This document shows, piece after piece, positions 17,193 to 25,685 of a stretch of DNA of 43,895 nt. Each line of letters starts with the position of its first letter. Position 1 is the first letter of the stretch. The translations under genes were made by a program, and so were the position numbers. This DNA comes from Bacillota bacterium (GTDB taxonomy: Bacteria > Bacillota > Clostridia > Tissierellales > MES13): NCBI GenBank assembly GCA_009711765.1, contig VEND01000057.1:1-43895 (forward strand). The letters are read 5' to 3'. Under the pieces are notes generated by a model. The model was not told where the DNA came from and made no database searches. It saw nothing but the letters and a program-made list of their open reading frames with translations.

Positions 17193-18281
17193 TTATTTAT
17201 TGTTATTAAACTTCCATCTAATTTTATCTTCTAATTCTTTAGCAGAATATTTTGATGTACGTTGTTCAAAATTATGAAACTTTGTTTTTATCTTTTTCTT
17301 ATTAACATTAGAACCTTTATTGTTAGTATTACTTTGTTTAACTTCTCTTCTTTTTTTAATTCTAGTTTCAATATCTTCTAAAGTTTTTATATCTTCTTCA
17401 TGCCATTTAGACAAAATTCCATTAACATATTTTAAGTTTGGTTGTTGTATTTTAATTGTTTCATCACATGCTCTTAAAATTACTTCCATTGTGAAATTCC
17501 ATTCATCAAACCATTTATCTATAAGTCTTCGATGTGCATCTGTTACGTTACCCTGAATTCCTAATGCTTTAGTTATTCTATTATATCTTTGATACCTAAC
17601 ATCTCTTTGACCAAAATATTCCTGAAGTTGTTCAATATTTGTTATACCATCATCATACCAATTTTTTATTATTCCATGTACATATGATATATTTCTTTTA
17701 TTTCTTTTTTCAGAAGAATATTTAAAAGCCTCGACAATAACATCAGTACTCATATTATAATTATAGACCCATTCTAATATTTTCTTATGTTCATTAGGAT
17801 TAAGATGTCTCCTTATAACAATTCTTATTTCATTAAACATTTCATTTATTGATGGAATTTTATTTGCTTCTACTAAATCCTGAGGAGAACATACATAGGG
17901 CTTATCATAGGATGACTCTTTTGCTTTAGTTTGTTTTGCATTAGGTTTAATAACATTATTTATATATAATTGTTTTAAATTAAGAAATTCAATAGAGTAA
18001 TTGTGATTTTTATCTTCTTTGTTTTTAATCTTTTTTATTATACCCTTTCGCTCCCAAAATTCCCAAGCATTTAAAACATCTTCTAAAGGTATATTTAAGT
18101 GTTTAGCGATAGTTTCATTATTAACTTTAATACTTGGGTCATTATCATTTGCATATTTATAACCAAGCAAATATACCTTTACATAAGTTCCATTTGCCAT
18201 GGGCATAAAATCGTTTATAAAAATGTTTTCTATTGATGTATCTCCGAGGTCTATGTCGGTAGTTTCTATTAAAAAACTCAA
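17193..18281 (-). CDS. DnaD domain primosome protein
   Basis: The 362-residue protein starts with a winged-helix region (MSFLIETTDIDLGDTSIENI onward, residues 1-100). Two DnaD C-terminal-type domains follow, in tandem at about residues 150-220 and 225-300, with HEKKILEWVYNYNMSTDVI-like helices and the terminal HGIIKNWYDDGI and NGILSKWHEEDI motifs. Such proteins remodel DNA and recruit helicase loaders at replication start or restart. The start is a TTG at 18281, behind GAGAGGTGG. A basic low-complexity tail follows. The immediately downstream helicase loader supports the role. Confidence 0.9.
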   Translation of the reverse strand: MSFLIETTDIDLGDTSIENIFINDFMPMANGTYVKVYLLGYKYANDNDPSIKVNNETIAKHLNIPLEDVLNAWEFWERKGIIKKIKNKEDKNHNYSIEFLNLKQLYINNVIKPNAKQTKAKESSYDKPYVCSPQDLVEANKIPSINEMFNEIRIVIRRHLNPNEHKKILEWVYNYNMSTDVIVEAFKYSSEKRNKRNISYVHGIIKNWYDDGITNIEQLQEYFGQRDVRYQRYNRITKALGIQGNVTDAHRRLIDKWFDEWNFTMEVILRACDETIKIQQPNLKYVNGILSKWHEEDIKTLEDIETRIKKRREVKQSNTNNKGSNVNKKKIKTKFHNFEQRTSKYSAKELEDKIRWKFNNNK

Positions 18282-18438
18282 AGTACCACCTCTCTTTTAT
18301 ATTCAAAGTAATTATATCATACATTCTTATTTATTTATAACTAGCTTAATTAGCATAAGAAGTTATATTTTTTTACCTGACCAATATATTATTATAAATA
18401 CCCTTAGTTATTTTCAATATGCTTTAGGAGGCTGTAAA

Positions 18439-19083
18439 ATGTATTTAACAATAATAAGATTATTAAAAAGAATGATTGCTTTATCAATCATAACAATATT
18501 ACCTATTACTGTCTATAGTTATATTAATGATAATACTAAACTTACATTTAATATAAAAAAAGAAACCCAATATGAAATTAATGCAGAATTATTATCGGAA
18601 AAACATATTGTTATAGAAGAAAGAATAATATATTTTAACGATAAAAAAAAGCTAAATAAATTATTTATTAAATTAGGAAATTTGAATATAAAAAAAAGCT
18701 ATGATATAAGTGATATTAGGATTAACAATATTAAAGTAAATTATAAAACTTTTGGAAATAATAATAATATTTTAATGCTTAAACTTAATACCCCAATAAA
18801 AGAATATACTACATCAGTTATAGATATAAAGTATATACTAGAGTTAAAAGATATTAAAAGGACGTATTATAGTTTAGAAAAATGGTATCCGGTAATAACA
18901 TTTTATAGAGAAAATAGTTGGTATAAAAATGATAAAAAAATTTTAAAAATAAAAATTACAACTCCTAAGGAGTTTACATTAAAAATTAATAATTTTTATA
19001 GGTATGAGAAAAAAGAAGATAAAAATACTTACTATATTGAAAGTGATAGAAATGTAGATATACTTATAACAAAAGTAAAATGA
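18439..19083 (+). CDS. Exported protein resembling the M1 peptidase N-terminal domain
   Basis: The 214-residue protein has an N-terminal signal or anchor segment (RMIALSIITILPITVYSY) followed by a beta-rich domain. Segments such as KHIVIEERIIYFNDKKKL, ILMLKLNTPIKEYTTSVIDI and the WYPVITFYRENSWY region recall the beta-sandwich that precedes the catalytic domain in M1 aminopeptidase-like proteins. No HExxH motif is present, so I assign no enzyme activity. I chose the ATG at 18439 behind AGGAGG; the open frame extends further upstream into the divergent dnaD leader. It lies between dnaD and the cell-wall hydrolases on the plus strand. The M1 comparison is an inference from pattern, not an alignment. 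Confidence 0.75.
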   Translation: MYLTIIRLLKRMIALSIITILPITVYSYINDNTKLTFNIKKETQYEINAELLSEKHIVIEERIIYFNDKKKLNKLFIKLGNLNIKKSYDISDIRINNIKVNYKTFGNNNNILMLKLNTPIKEYTTSVIDIKYILELKDIKRTYYSLEKWYPVITFYRENSWYKNDKKILKIKITTPKEFTLKINNFYRYEKKEDKNTYYIESDRNVDILITKVK

Positions 19084-19178
19084 AAGGTAAAATAATATAA
19101 ATAAGAATAAAATAGATATTTATGAATAAAATATAATATAGACAGGCTGTAGAAAAATGGCTTTTTTTAGCAAAACTA

Positions 19179-19207
19179 TTGCTTCATATTGTATGTCCTG
19201 ATATAAT
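19179..19207 (+). promoter_or_regulatory. Promoter of the first M23 gene
   Basis: TTGCTT at 19179-19184 and TATAAT at 19202-19207 are separated by 17 bases. A related promoter (TTGTTT, 16 bases, TATAAT) precedes the second copy near 20845-20872, so the duplication included the control region. Confidence 0.7.
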
Positions 19208-19219
19208 TAAAGAGGAAAT

Positions 19220-19236
19220 TTTACAATTACATTACA
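19220..19236 (-). promoter_or_regulatory. Candidate WalR box before the first M23 gene
   Basis: TTTACA-N5-ATTACA reads on the minus strand as TGTAAT-N5-TGTAAA, an exact match to the published WalR consensus TGTWAH-N5-TGTWAH. It lies just downstream of the promoter -10, a position that would favour repression. The corresponding place before the second copy reads ATGTAAAAGCATTACA and no longer matches. An exact match can occur by chance in DNA this AT-rich. Confidence 0.5.
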
Positions 19237-19304
19237 TTTATTAATTTAATATTACATAATAAAATATAATTGTGGGGATTATATTTTATGGGAGGAGCTT
19301 ATAG

Positions 19305-20741
19305 ATGAATAGCTCAAATTTTATGGGATGTCAAAAGTTTAAAAATAGATTTTTGAAAATGTTTAAGAATAAAAAATTTAATATGGTTATATTAGCAACC
19401 TTAATTGTTGGGATTATCATTGGTGGTGGACTAAGACTAGGTTATAATCAAATGCTTAAACATCAAAGAGATACTTTAGCTTATAATGTATCCTTTGGTA
19501 ATAAGGATATAGGTATAGTTAGGAATAAAGAAATGGTAACTAGTATAGTTAAGTCTATTGAAGAGGAATTAAGCAATGATTATAATATTGAAGTGGTAAT
19601 AAATCAAAGTTTTAAATTTGAAAAAGTCCATGCAGAAGAAAATGAGCTAACCGAATTAATAAAGATAGAAAATAACATTAAATCTAAATTAACCTATAAT
19701 GTAGTAGCATATGCAATTGAAGTTAAAGGAAACACCTTAGGCTTATTGAAAACTAAAAAGCTAGCTAATAAACTTTTAGAAGAGATTAAAAAGCCTTACA
19801 TCGAAATGGCCAATGAAAAAGGAGCTAAGCTTGAAGAGGTTGAAGTTGTTGAAGATGTTAATATAGTGAAAAGGGAAGTTCCATTTTCTAAGGTTCAAAA
19901 GTATGATGAAGTGCTTAAATATATAAGAAAGGGCACTACTGAAGAAAAGACCCATGTAGTTAAAAAAGGTGAAAGCTTTTGGTCGATAGCACATAAATAT
20001 AATATAACTGTTGAAGATTTAATAAAAGCAAACATAGATAAAGATTCAGAGGTTATTCAACCAGGGGATGAGCTAAGTCTTGTGGTACCTAAGCCATTTT
20101 TAACAGTTGCTACTTATGAAGAGAAAAAATATATTGAAAAAGTTCCTTATGAAACTAAATATGAAAAGACAGCTTCTCTTTATAATGATGAAGTAAGGGT
20201 TAAAAGAAGTGGAACTCCAGGTAAAAAAGAAGTAGTAGCTAAAGTAGAAAAACAAAATGGTATAGAGGTAGCTAAGGAGATATTAAAACAGACTTTAATA
20301 TCACAACCTGTTGCCCAAATTAAAATAAAAGGAACTAAAGAACCACCACCTACTATAGGCACTGGAAGATTTATGAGACCTACCAGCGGACGATTAACTT
20401 CAAGATATGGCCCAAGATGGGGAGGATTTCATTATGGTGTAGATCTAGCTTCTAGAATAGGTACACCTATAAAGGCAGCGGATGGTGGAGTTGTAACATT
20501 TGCAGGTTGGAAAGGTAGCTATGGATATATGGTAGAAATAGACCATGGTGGAGGCTTTAAAACAAGATATGCCCACTGTAGTAAAATATATGTTAAAAAA
20601 GGAGAAAGGGTATATAAGGATAAGACTGTAGCTGCTGTAGGGAATACAGGAAGAAGTACAGGTCCCCATGTTCATTTTGAAGTTTTAAAATACGATAAAA
20701 ATAAAAATCCATATAGTTATATAGGAAAAAAATATAGATAA
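19305..20741 (+). CDS. LysM-G5-M23 peptidoglycan endopeptidase, copy 1
   Basis: This 478-residue cell-wall hydrolase has an N-terminal membrane anchor (residues about 25-48, VILATLIVGIIIGGG). A charged region follows, then a LysM domain (about 218-262, THVVKKGESFWSIAHKY), a G5 domain (about 265-345, YEEKKYIEKVPYETKY) and a C-terminal M23 zinc peptidase. Metal ligands lie in FHYGVDLAS and HVHFEV, with YAH between them. M23 enzymes cut peptide cross-links of peptidoglycan; LysM binds the glycan. GGGAGGAG at 19291-19298 precedes the ATG. The start region is identical to copy 2. A near-perfect tandem copy follows, and a possible WalR site lies upstream, as expected for a WalRK-controlled autolysin. 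Confidence 0.93.
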   Translation: MNSSNFMGCQKFKNRFLKMFKNKKFNMVILATLIVGIIIGGGLRLGYNQMLKHQRDTLAYNVSFGNKDIGIVRNKEMVTSIVKSIEEELSNDYNIEVVINQSFKFEKVHAEENELTELIKIENNIKSKLTYNVVAYAIEVKGNTLGLLKTKKLANKLLEEIKKPYIEMANEKGAKLEEVEVVEDVNIVKREVPFSKVQKYDEVLKYIRKGTTEEKTHVVKKGESFWSIAHKYNITVEDLIKANIDKDSEVIQPGDELSLVVPKPFLTVATYEEKKYIEKVPYETKYEKTASLYNDEVRVKRSGTPGKKEVVAKVEKQNGIEVAKEILKQTLISQPVAQIKIKGTKEPPPTIGTGRFMRPTSGRLTSRYGPRWGGFHYGVDLASRIGTPIKAADGGVVTFAGWKGSYGYMVEIDHGGGFKTRYAHCSKIYVKKGERVYKDKTVAAVGNTGRSTGPHVHFEVLKYDKNKNPYSYIGKKYR

Positions 20742-20747
20742 TAAGAT

Positions 20748-20774
20748 TCCCCAGTTAACTGGGGATTTTTTTTT
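20748..20774 (+). terminator. Terminator of M23 copy 1
   Basis: TCCCCAGTTAACTGGGGA is a perfect palindrome followed by nine T residues. Confidence 0.93.
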
Positions 20775-20949
20775 GTTAAATAATATTTTTTAACTATACA
20801 TTAATTTAAGGAAAATTATTTAGTAAATTTTAACAAAAAACATTGTTTCATAAAATTCCTATGATATAATGAAGTAAGGAAATTATGTAAAAGCATTACA
20901 TATATTGTTTAATATTACATAGGATATACTTTATGGGAGGAGCTTATAG

Positions 20950-22386
20950 ATGAATAGCTCAAATTTTATGGGAAGTCAAAAGTTTAAAAATAGACTTTTG
21001 AAAATGTTTAAAAATAAAAAATTTAATAAGGTTTTGTTAATAACTTTAATCATTGGGATTATCACCGGCGGTGGACTAAGACTAGGTTATAATCAAATGC
21101 ATAAACATCAAAGAGATACTTTAGCTTATAATGTATCCTTTGGAAATAAGGATATAGGTATAGTTAGGAATAAAGAAATGGTAACTAGTATAGTTAAATC
21201 TATTGAAGAGGAATTAAGCAATGATTATAATATTGAAGTAGTAATAAATCAAAGTTTTAAATTTGAAAAAGTCCATGCAGAAGAAAATGAGCTAACCGAA
21301 TTAATAAAGATAGAAAATAACATTAAATCTAAATTAACCTATAATGTAGTAGCATATGGAATTGAAGTTAAAGGAAATACCTTAGGCTTATTGAAAACTA
21401 AAAAGCTTGCTAATAAACTTTTAGAAGAGATTAAAAAGCCTTACATCGAAATGGCCAATGAAAAAGGAGCTAAGCTTGAAGAGGTTGAAGTTGTTGAAGA
21501 TGTTAATATAGTGAAAAGGGAAGTTCCATTTTCTAAGGTTCAAAAGTATGATGAAGTGCTTAAATATATAAGAAAAGGCACTACTGAAGAAAAGACTCAT
21601 GTAGTTAAAAAAGGTGAAAGCTTTTGGTCGATAGCACATAAATATAATATAACTGTTGAAGATTTAATAAAAGCAAACATAGATAAAGATTCAGAGGTTA
21701 TTCAACCAGGTGATGAGATAAGTCTTGTGGTAGCGAAGCCATTTTTAACAGTTGCTACTTATGAAGAGAAGAAATATATTGAAAAAGTTCCTTATGAAAC
21801 TAAATATGAGAAGACAGCTTCTCTTTATAATGATGAAGTAAAGGTTAAAAGAAGTGGAACTCCAGGAAAAAAAGAAGTAGTAGCTAAAGTAGAAAAGCAA
21901 AATGGTATAGAGGTAGCTAAGGAGATATTAAAACAGACTTTAATATCACAACCTGTTGCCCAAATTAAAATAAAAGGAACTAAAGAACCACCACCTACTA
22001 AAGGAACTGGAAGATTTATGAGACCTACCAGTGGACGATTAACCTCAAGATACGGTCCAAGGGGATCAAGATTTCATTATGGTGTAGATCTAGCTTCTGA
22101 AATAGGCACTCCTATAAAGGCAGCAGATGGTGGGGTTGTAACATTTGCAGGCTGGAAGGGCGGCTATGGATATATGGTAGAAATAGACCATGGCGGAGGT
22201 TTTAAAACAAGGTATGCTCATTGTAGTAAAATATATGTTAAAAAAGGCCAAAGGGTTTATAAAGATAAAACAATATCTGCTGTAGGGAATACAGGAAGAA
22301 GTAAAGGTCCCCATGTACATTTTGAAGTTTTAAAATATGATAAGAACAAAAATCCATATAGTTATATAGGAAAAAAATATAGATAA
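20950..22386 (+). CDS. LysM-G5-M23 peptidoglycan endopeptidase, copy 2
   Basis: This has the same length (478 residues) and domain order as copy 1: anchor, LysM, G5, M23. The metal-binding motifs FHYGVDLAS and HVHFEV are intact, so it should be active. Changes against copy 1 cluster in the anchor (LLITLIIGIITGGG) and around the M23 domain, for instance PRGSRFHYG against PRWGGFHYG, ASEIG against ASRIG and RSKGPH against RSTGPH. Such changes near the substrate groove could alter which cross-links are cut. The leader keeps the promoter and ribosome binding site but not the exact WalR match, so regulation may differ. Confidence 0.93.
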   Translation: MNSSNFMGSQKFKNRLLKMFKNKKFNKVLLITLIIGIITGGGLRLGYNQMHKHQRDTLAYNVSFGNKDIGIVRNKEMVTSIVKSIEEELSNDYNIEVVINQSFKFEKVHAEENELTELIKIENNIKSKLTYNVVAYGIEVKGNTLGLLKTKKLANKLLEEIKKPYIEMANEKGAKLEEVEVVEDVNIVKREVPFSKVQKYDEVLKYIRKGTTEEKTHVVKKGESFWSIAHKYNITVEDLIKANIDKDSEVIQPGDEISLVVAKPFLTVATYEEKKYIEKVPYETKYEKTASLYNDEVKVKRSGTPGKKEVVAKVEKQNGIEVAKEILKQTLISQPVAQIKIKGTKEPPPTKGTGRFMRPTSGRLTSRYGPRGSRFHYGVDLASEIGTPIKAADGGVVTFAGWKGGYGYMVEIDHGGGFKTRYAHCSKIYVKKGQRVYKDKTISAVGNTGRSKGPHVHFEVLKYDKNKNPYSYIGKKYR

Positions 22387-22387
22387 T

Positions 22388-22415
22388 AAAAATCCCCAGA
22401 TATTTGGGGATTTTT
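22388..22415. terminator. Bidirectional terminator between M23 copy 2 and the subtilase
   Basis: AAAATCCCCA and TGGGGATTTTT form the stem, with A and T runs on the two sides. The convergent genes end within 12 bases on either side, so it probably serves both. Confidence 0.9.
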
Positions 22416-22425
22416 ATTAATCTTT

Positions 22426-23700
22426 TTAAATATTACCACTAAACAGCAATATAAGAAGAAGAAATATGATAATATTTTCATTGAAAAATCCATTAGCTTT
22501 TGGTTGTTCATTTATTGGGAAGTTATTAATGTCTTCTTCAAATAAGTTTTTAAGATTTATAACTCCTGAACCTTGGTCACTATTAGATTCTTTTAAATCA
22601 TTACAAGATTTCTTTAGCATACTTTTAACTTGTGAAGGATTTATTTTTTTTGCCTTTTGATATAAAAGACAACACGATCCTGAAACAACAGGTGTTGCCA
22701 TAGAAGTACCACTTAAAGAAACGTAATTTGAACCTGCGTTTGATAAAGACATTATATCAACCCCAGGAGCTACAACATCAGGTTTTTTTATGCCATCCTT
22801 TGTAGGACCTCTACTAGAAAATGGTGCAATAAAATCATCGTTAGGTTCTGGAGTTTTATTATCATCTATAGCACCAACAGTTATTACAGATGGACTATTG
22901 CCAGGACAAAGTATAGTCTTTGCTGAAGGACCACTATTACCTGCTGCTGCTACTACTGTAATTCCAGCTCTAACTGCTTCTTCAGCGGCTCTTGCTAAGG
23001 GGTCAGAAGAATATGGATTTGTGGCAGGACTACCTAATGATAAATTTAATATTTTAGTATCATAAACATCTTTAGTTTCTATTACCCATTCTATAGCAGA
23101 AACGATATCTGAAGTATTTCCGCTGCCTGATTCATCTAAAGCTTTAACAGCTAGTATATTAGCTTCAGGTGCTATACCAGAATACTTTTTATTAGAGGCA
23201 TAGCCATTTCCTGCAATTATACCGGCGACATGAGTCCCGTGACCATTATCATCATAGGGTTTATTTTTTCCATTTACAAAATCTTTAAATCCTACTATTC
23301 TATTTTTTGGTTTTATTAAATCGTTATGGGGAGTCACTCCTGTATCAATTACTGCAACTGTAACTTTCTTACCTGTGAAACCCTTCTCGTGGGGGAATTT
23401 GCTTGAAATAGTTTTGCCTGCTATATCCATTAATGCAAATACTTTAGAATCAAAAGAGATATATTCTACATCAGGATCATTAGATAGTTTTTCTATTTCT
23501 CTAAGATTCATATTGCAAGCTATTCCTCCGACTAAAGGAAGGTTATACTTTATCTCTGCTGACATATTGCTTGCTTTATTGTTGTAAAAATTAATATCCC
23601 CATTTTTAAATCTTACAATGATTGGTATTTGAGCTTTTGATTTTGAGTGGAGTTTTGCTCCAACTACAGGGTCAACCTTAAATTTAGGCCTTCTTATCAT
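22426..23700 (-). CDS. Membrane-anchored subtilisin-like S8 serine protease
   Basis: This 424-residue subtilase has a catalytic triad in VAVIDTGV (Asp119), NGHGTHVAG (His154) and SGTSMATPV (Ser333), plus the oxyanion Asn255 in AAAGNSG. Residues about 25-90 look like an I9-type propeptide (IPIIVRFKNGDINFYNN). A C-terminal hydrophobic segment (IIIFLLLILLFSG) ends the chain, suggesting a tail anchor. No N-terminal signal peptide is visible, which is unusual for a secreted subtilase; it may work in the cytoplasm or enter the membrane by its tail. I chose the ATG at 23700 behind GGAAGGTG over a GTG nine bases upstream. It converges on the M23 pair. Confidence 0.92.
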   Translation of the reverse strand: MIRRPKFKVDPVVGAKLHSKSKAQIPIIVRFKNGDINFYNNKASNMSAEIKYNLPLVGGIACNMNLREIEKLSNDPDVEYISFDSKVFALMDIAGKTISSKFPHEKGFTGKKVTVAVIDTGVTPHNDLIKPKNRIVGFKDFVNGKNKPYDDNGHGTHVAGIIAGNGYASNKKYSGIAPEANILAVKALDESGSGNTSDIVSAIEWVIETKDVYDTKILNLSLGSPATNPYSSDPLARAAEEAVRAGITVVAAAGNSGPSAKTILCPGNSPSVITVGAIDDNKTPEPNDDFIAPFSSRGPTKDGIKKPDVVAPGVDIMSLSNAGSNYVSLSGTSMATPVVSGSCCLLYQKAKKINPSQVKSMLKKSCNDLKESNSDQGSGVINLKNLFEEDINNFPINEQPKANGFFNENIIIFLLLILLFSGNI

Positions 23701-24069
23701 TACAATCACCTTCCTATGTTTAGTGTATGCACCATAGGGGTAATTGGTTATTACTTAATTAGAAAAAATTATAATTAACTTATAGCAAAAAAAGTAATAC
23801 TTATATTGTAAGATTTAGTAGACTGATAGTTTTAATATTAATAACTAGAATATTAGGTAAGAACTAAAAGTTTTGTGTTATAGTATTATATATAAAGGGA
23901 GTAAATATTTTATAAACTTATATATATAATTCTAATATTTTAAGGGGAAGGGGTAAGTAACTAAGTTACAAGTATTAATGCAAAAAAATTACCAATGAAG
24001 TTTACATAATATTGTGGTATAATAAAAAAGTCCCTCATATACATAGAGATATAGAGAGGGGGACTTATA
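23701..24069. other. Divergent intergenic region with promoter and hairpins
   Basis: This 369-base gap separates the subtilase (minus) and the MA-like peptidase (plus). Near the subtilase start, CCTATG (23713-23718) and CATAGG (23733-23738) form a leader hairpin with an inner GTG/CAC. At the other end lies an extended -10 (TGGTATAAT, 24015-24023) for the peptidase gene, then the leader hairpin described separately. The rest is AT-rich with no open frame or clear signal. Confidence 0.6.
24028..24066 (+). promoter_or_regulatory. Leader hairpin covering the ribosome binding site
   Basis: AAGTCCCTC (24028-24036) pairs with GAG-GG-GGACTT (24056-24066), leaving two G residues bulged. The only ribosome binding site of the next gene (GAGAGGGGG) is inside the 3' arm, ending five bases before the ATG at 24070. 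The hairpin could hide the start site and make translation conditional. Confidence 0.6.
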
Positions 24070-24876
24070 ATGAAAAAAAGATCAGTAAAAATAATAATGA
24101 GTATTCTTATATTTCTATGTATACTAATTTTTAGTTCTGTTAACTTACAAGATTATATAAAAATTTCTCTATACCCATTTTTAAAAAACATTGAGAAATA
24201 TAGAATTCTTAACAATGTAAAGGATTACGATATATATGAAACAGAGCATTTTATAATAAGGCATAATAATATAAAAGCAGCAGAAATGACTGAAGAAATA
24301 ATAGATAAATACTATGCTGATATTTGTGATATGTATAAGTACAGTCCCGATAAAAAATTTGATATAATTATATATAATGATGGAGAAGAATTAATGAAAA
24401 ATGTTGGATTAGACAAAGATAGTCCACCCTTAGGTGTTTATTATAGTGGAACTATTAACATCCTTTCTCCGATGGAGTGGATTAAAGATAATAATAACAT
24501 TAAAGATATATATGAAGTAAAGGGTCCTATAGTACATGAGTTTACTCATTTAATAGTTGATGAGTTAACAAATGGAAATTATCCAATGTGGTTAACAGAA
24601 GGATTAGCTTTATATACAGAGTATTCTACCACTGGATTTGAATGGGGAGAAAAATTATCATATAATAATAAAGTGTCGGTAGAAAACTTAAATAGAGATT
24701 TTAATAGTATAGATCAGACAATTGCCTATAGAAAATCCTTTGAGGTAGTAAAGAATATATCCGATAATTGGGGATTTGAAAAGGTGAAGTTAATGTTAAC
24801 AGATCTAGGAGAAGGAAACACAATTCATAAAACTGTAAAGGTAGTTTTAAAGATAAATTTAAATGATATAGAATAA
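24070..24876 (+). CDS. Membrane-bound MA-like zinc metallopeptidase
   Basis: This 268-residue protein has an N-terminal membrane segment (IIMSILIFLCILIFSSV) and an outside domain with the gluzincin motif HEFTH (His156, Glu157, His160). The downstream WLTEGLALYTEY supplies the third ligand Glu about 25 residues later. This matches the peptidase MA-like family. The substrate is unknown; a surface protein is likely. The gene lies directly upstream of walR and may belong to the envelope-stress genes. A G-rich ribosome binding site sits in a hairpin. After the stop, GCGTCAGCC/GGTTGACGT at about 24882-24905 is a weak terminator-like hairpin without a good T run. Confidence 0.88.
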   Translation: MKKRSVKIIMSILIFLCILIFSSVNLQDYIKISLYPFLKNIEKYRILNNVKDYDIYETEHFIIRHNNIKAAEMTEEIIDKYYADICDMYKYSPDKKFDIIIYNDGEELMKNVGLDKDSPPLGVYYSGTINILSPMEWIKDNNNIKDIYEVKGPIVHEFTHLIVDELTNGNYPMWLTEGLALYTEYSTTGFEWGEKLSYNNKVSVENLNRDFNSIDQTIAYRKSFEVVKNISDNWGFEKVKLMLTDLGEGNTIHKTVKVVLKINLNDIE

Positions 24877-24999
24877 ATAGCGTCAGCCTTTTTTGGTTGA
24901 CGTTATAATTTACTATAAATTTAGAAGGAAAACTTTATAATTTATAGAAAGAGTATATAATTAATATTGTTCTTATAATAAATAAGTGGAGGGTTATGC

Positions 25000-25683
25000 A
25001 TGAAAAAAATATTAGTGGTGGACGATGAGAAACCTATAGCTGATATATTGAAATATAATTTAGAGAAGGAAGGATATGAAATTGTTACGGCATTTGATGG
25101 AGAAGAAGCTGTAACAAAAGCATATGATAGCAATCCTGATTTATTGTTATTAGATGTTATGTTACCAAAAAAAGATGGTTTTCAAGTACTAAGAGAAATA
25201 AGGCAAAGCTTACAGACACCTGTATTAATGTTAACTGCTAAAGAAGAAGAAGTGGACAAGGTATTAGGATTAGAATTAGGAGCGGATGATTACATAACAA
25301 AACCATTTAGTATGAGAGAATTAGTTGCCCGTGTAAAAGCGAATATTAGAAGAGGAGAAATATCTAGTACAGATAAAAGTGAAGTTATAGAGTCAGGAGA
25401 TTTAATAATAGATTTAAATAAATATGAAGTTAAGAAAAATGATAAAGTAATTGAACTTACTTTAAGAGAATTTGAATTACTTAAGTTTCTTTCAACAAAA
25501 GCTGAACAGGTTTTTTCAAGAGAAAAACTATTAGAAGAAGTATGGGGCTATGAATATTATGGAGATATAAGAACTGTTGATGTTACTGTAAGAAGATTAA
25601 GAGAAAAGATAGAAGACAATTCAAGCAGTCCTAAATATGTTATTACCAAACGGGGTGTAGGGTATTACTTTAGGAGGACATAG
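25000..25683 (+). CDS. walR: WalR (YycF) response regulator
   Basis: WalR is the essential OmpR-type regulator of cell-wall metabolism in Firmicutes. The 227-residue protein has a receiver domain with Asp8/Asp9, the phosphoacceptor Asp52 in LLLLDVMLP, and Lys in YITKPFS. A winged-helix DNA-binding domain follows (about 130-227), with LTLREFELLKFLS and RTVDVTVRRLREKIE. GTGGAGGG precedes the ATG. Two bases separate it from walK. Possible WalR boxes in this window lie at 27569-27585 and 19220-19236. Confidence 0.97.
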   Translation: MKKILVVDDEKPIADILKYNLEKEGYEIVTAFDGEEAVTKAYDSNPDLLLLDVMLPKKDGFQVLREIRQSLQTPVLMLTAKEEEVDKVLGLELGADDYITKPFSMRELVARVKANIRRGEISSTDKSEVIESGDLIIDLNKYEVKKNDKVIELTLREFELLKFLSTKAEQVFSREKLLEEVWGYEYYGDIRTVDVTVRRLREKIEDNSSSPKYVITKRGVGYYFRRT

Positions 25684-25685
25684 AT

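Larger units (their letters stand above)
19320..22386 (+). repeat. Tandem duplication of an M23 hydrolase gene
   Basis: Two units of about 1645 bases lie head to tail, each with promoter, leader, gene and terminator. The leader TATGGGAGGAGCTTATAGATG is shared (given here as GGGAGGAGCTTATAGATG). The proteins differ at about 22 of 478 positions by eye, concentrated in the membrane anchor and around the M23 substrate groove. Confidence 0.95.

Noticed and set aside
19141..19172. GGC...TGGCTTTTTTT as a terminator after the M1-like gene
   Set aside because: The two arms are direct repeats, not complementary, so no stem forms.
19291..20953. Six-codon upstream frame (MGGAYR) before both M23 genes
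   Set aside because: It merely spans the ribosome binding site; its stop overlaps the true start and there is no sign of a leader peptide function.
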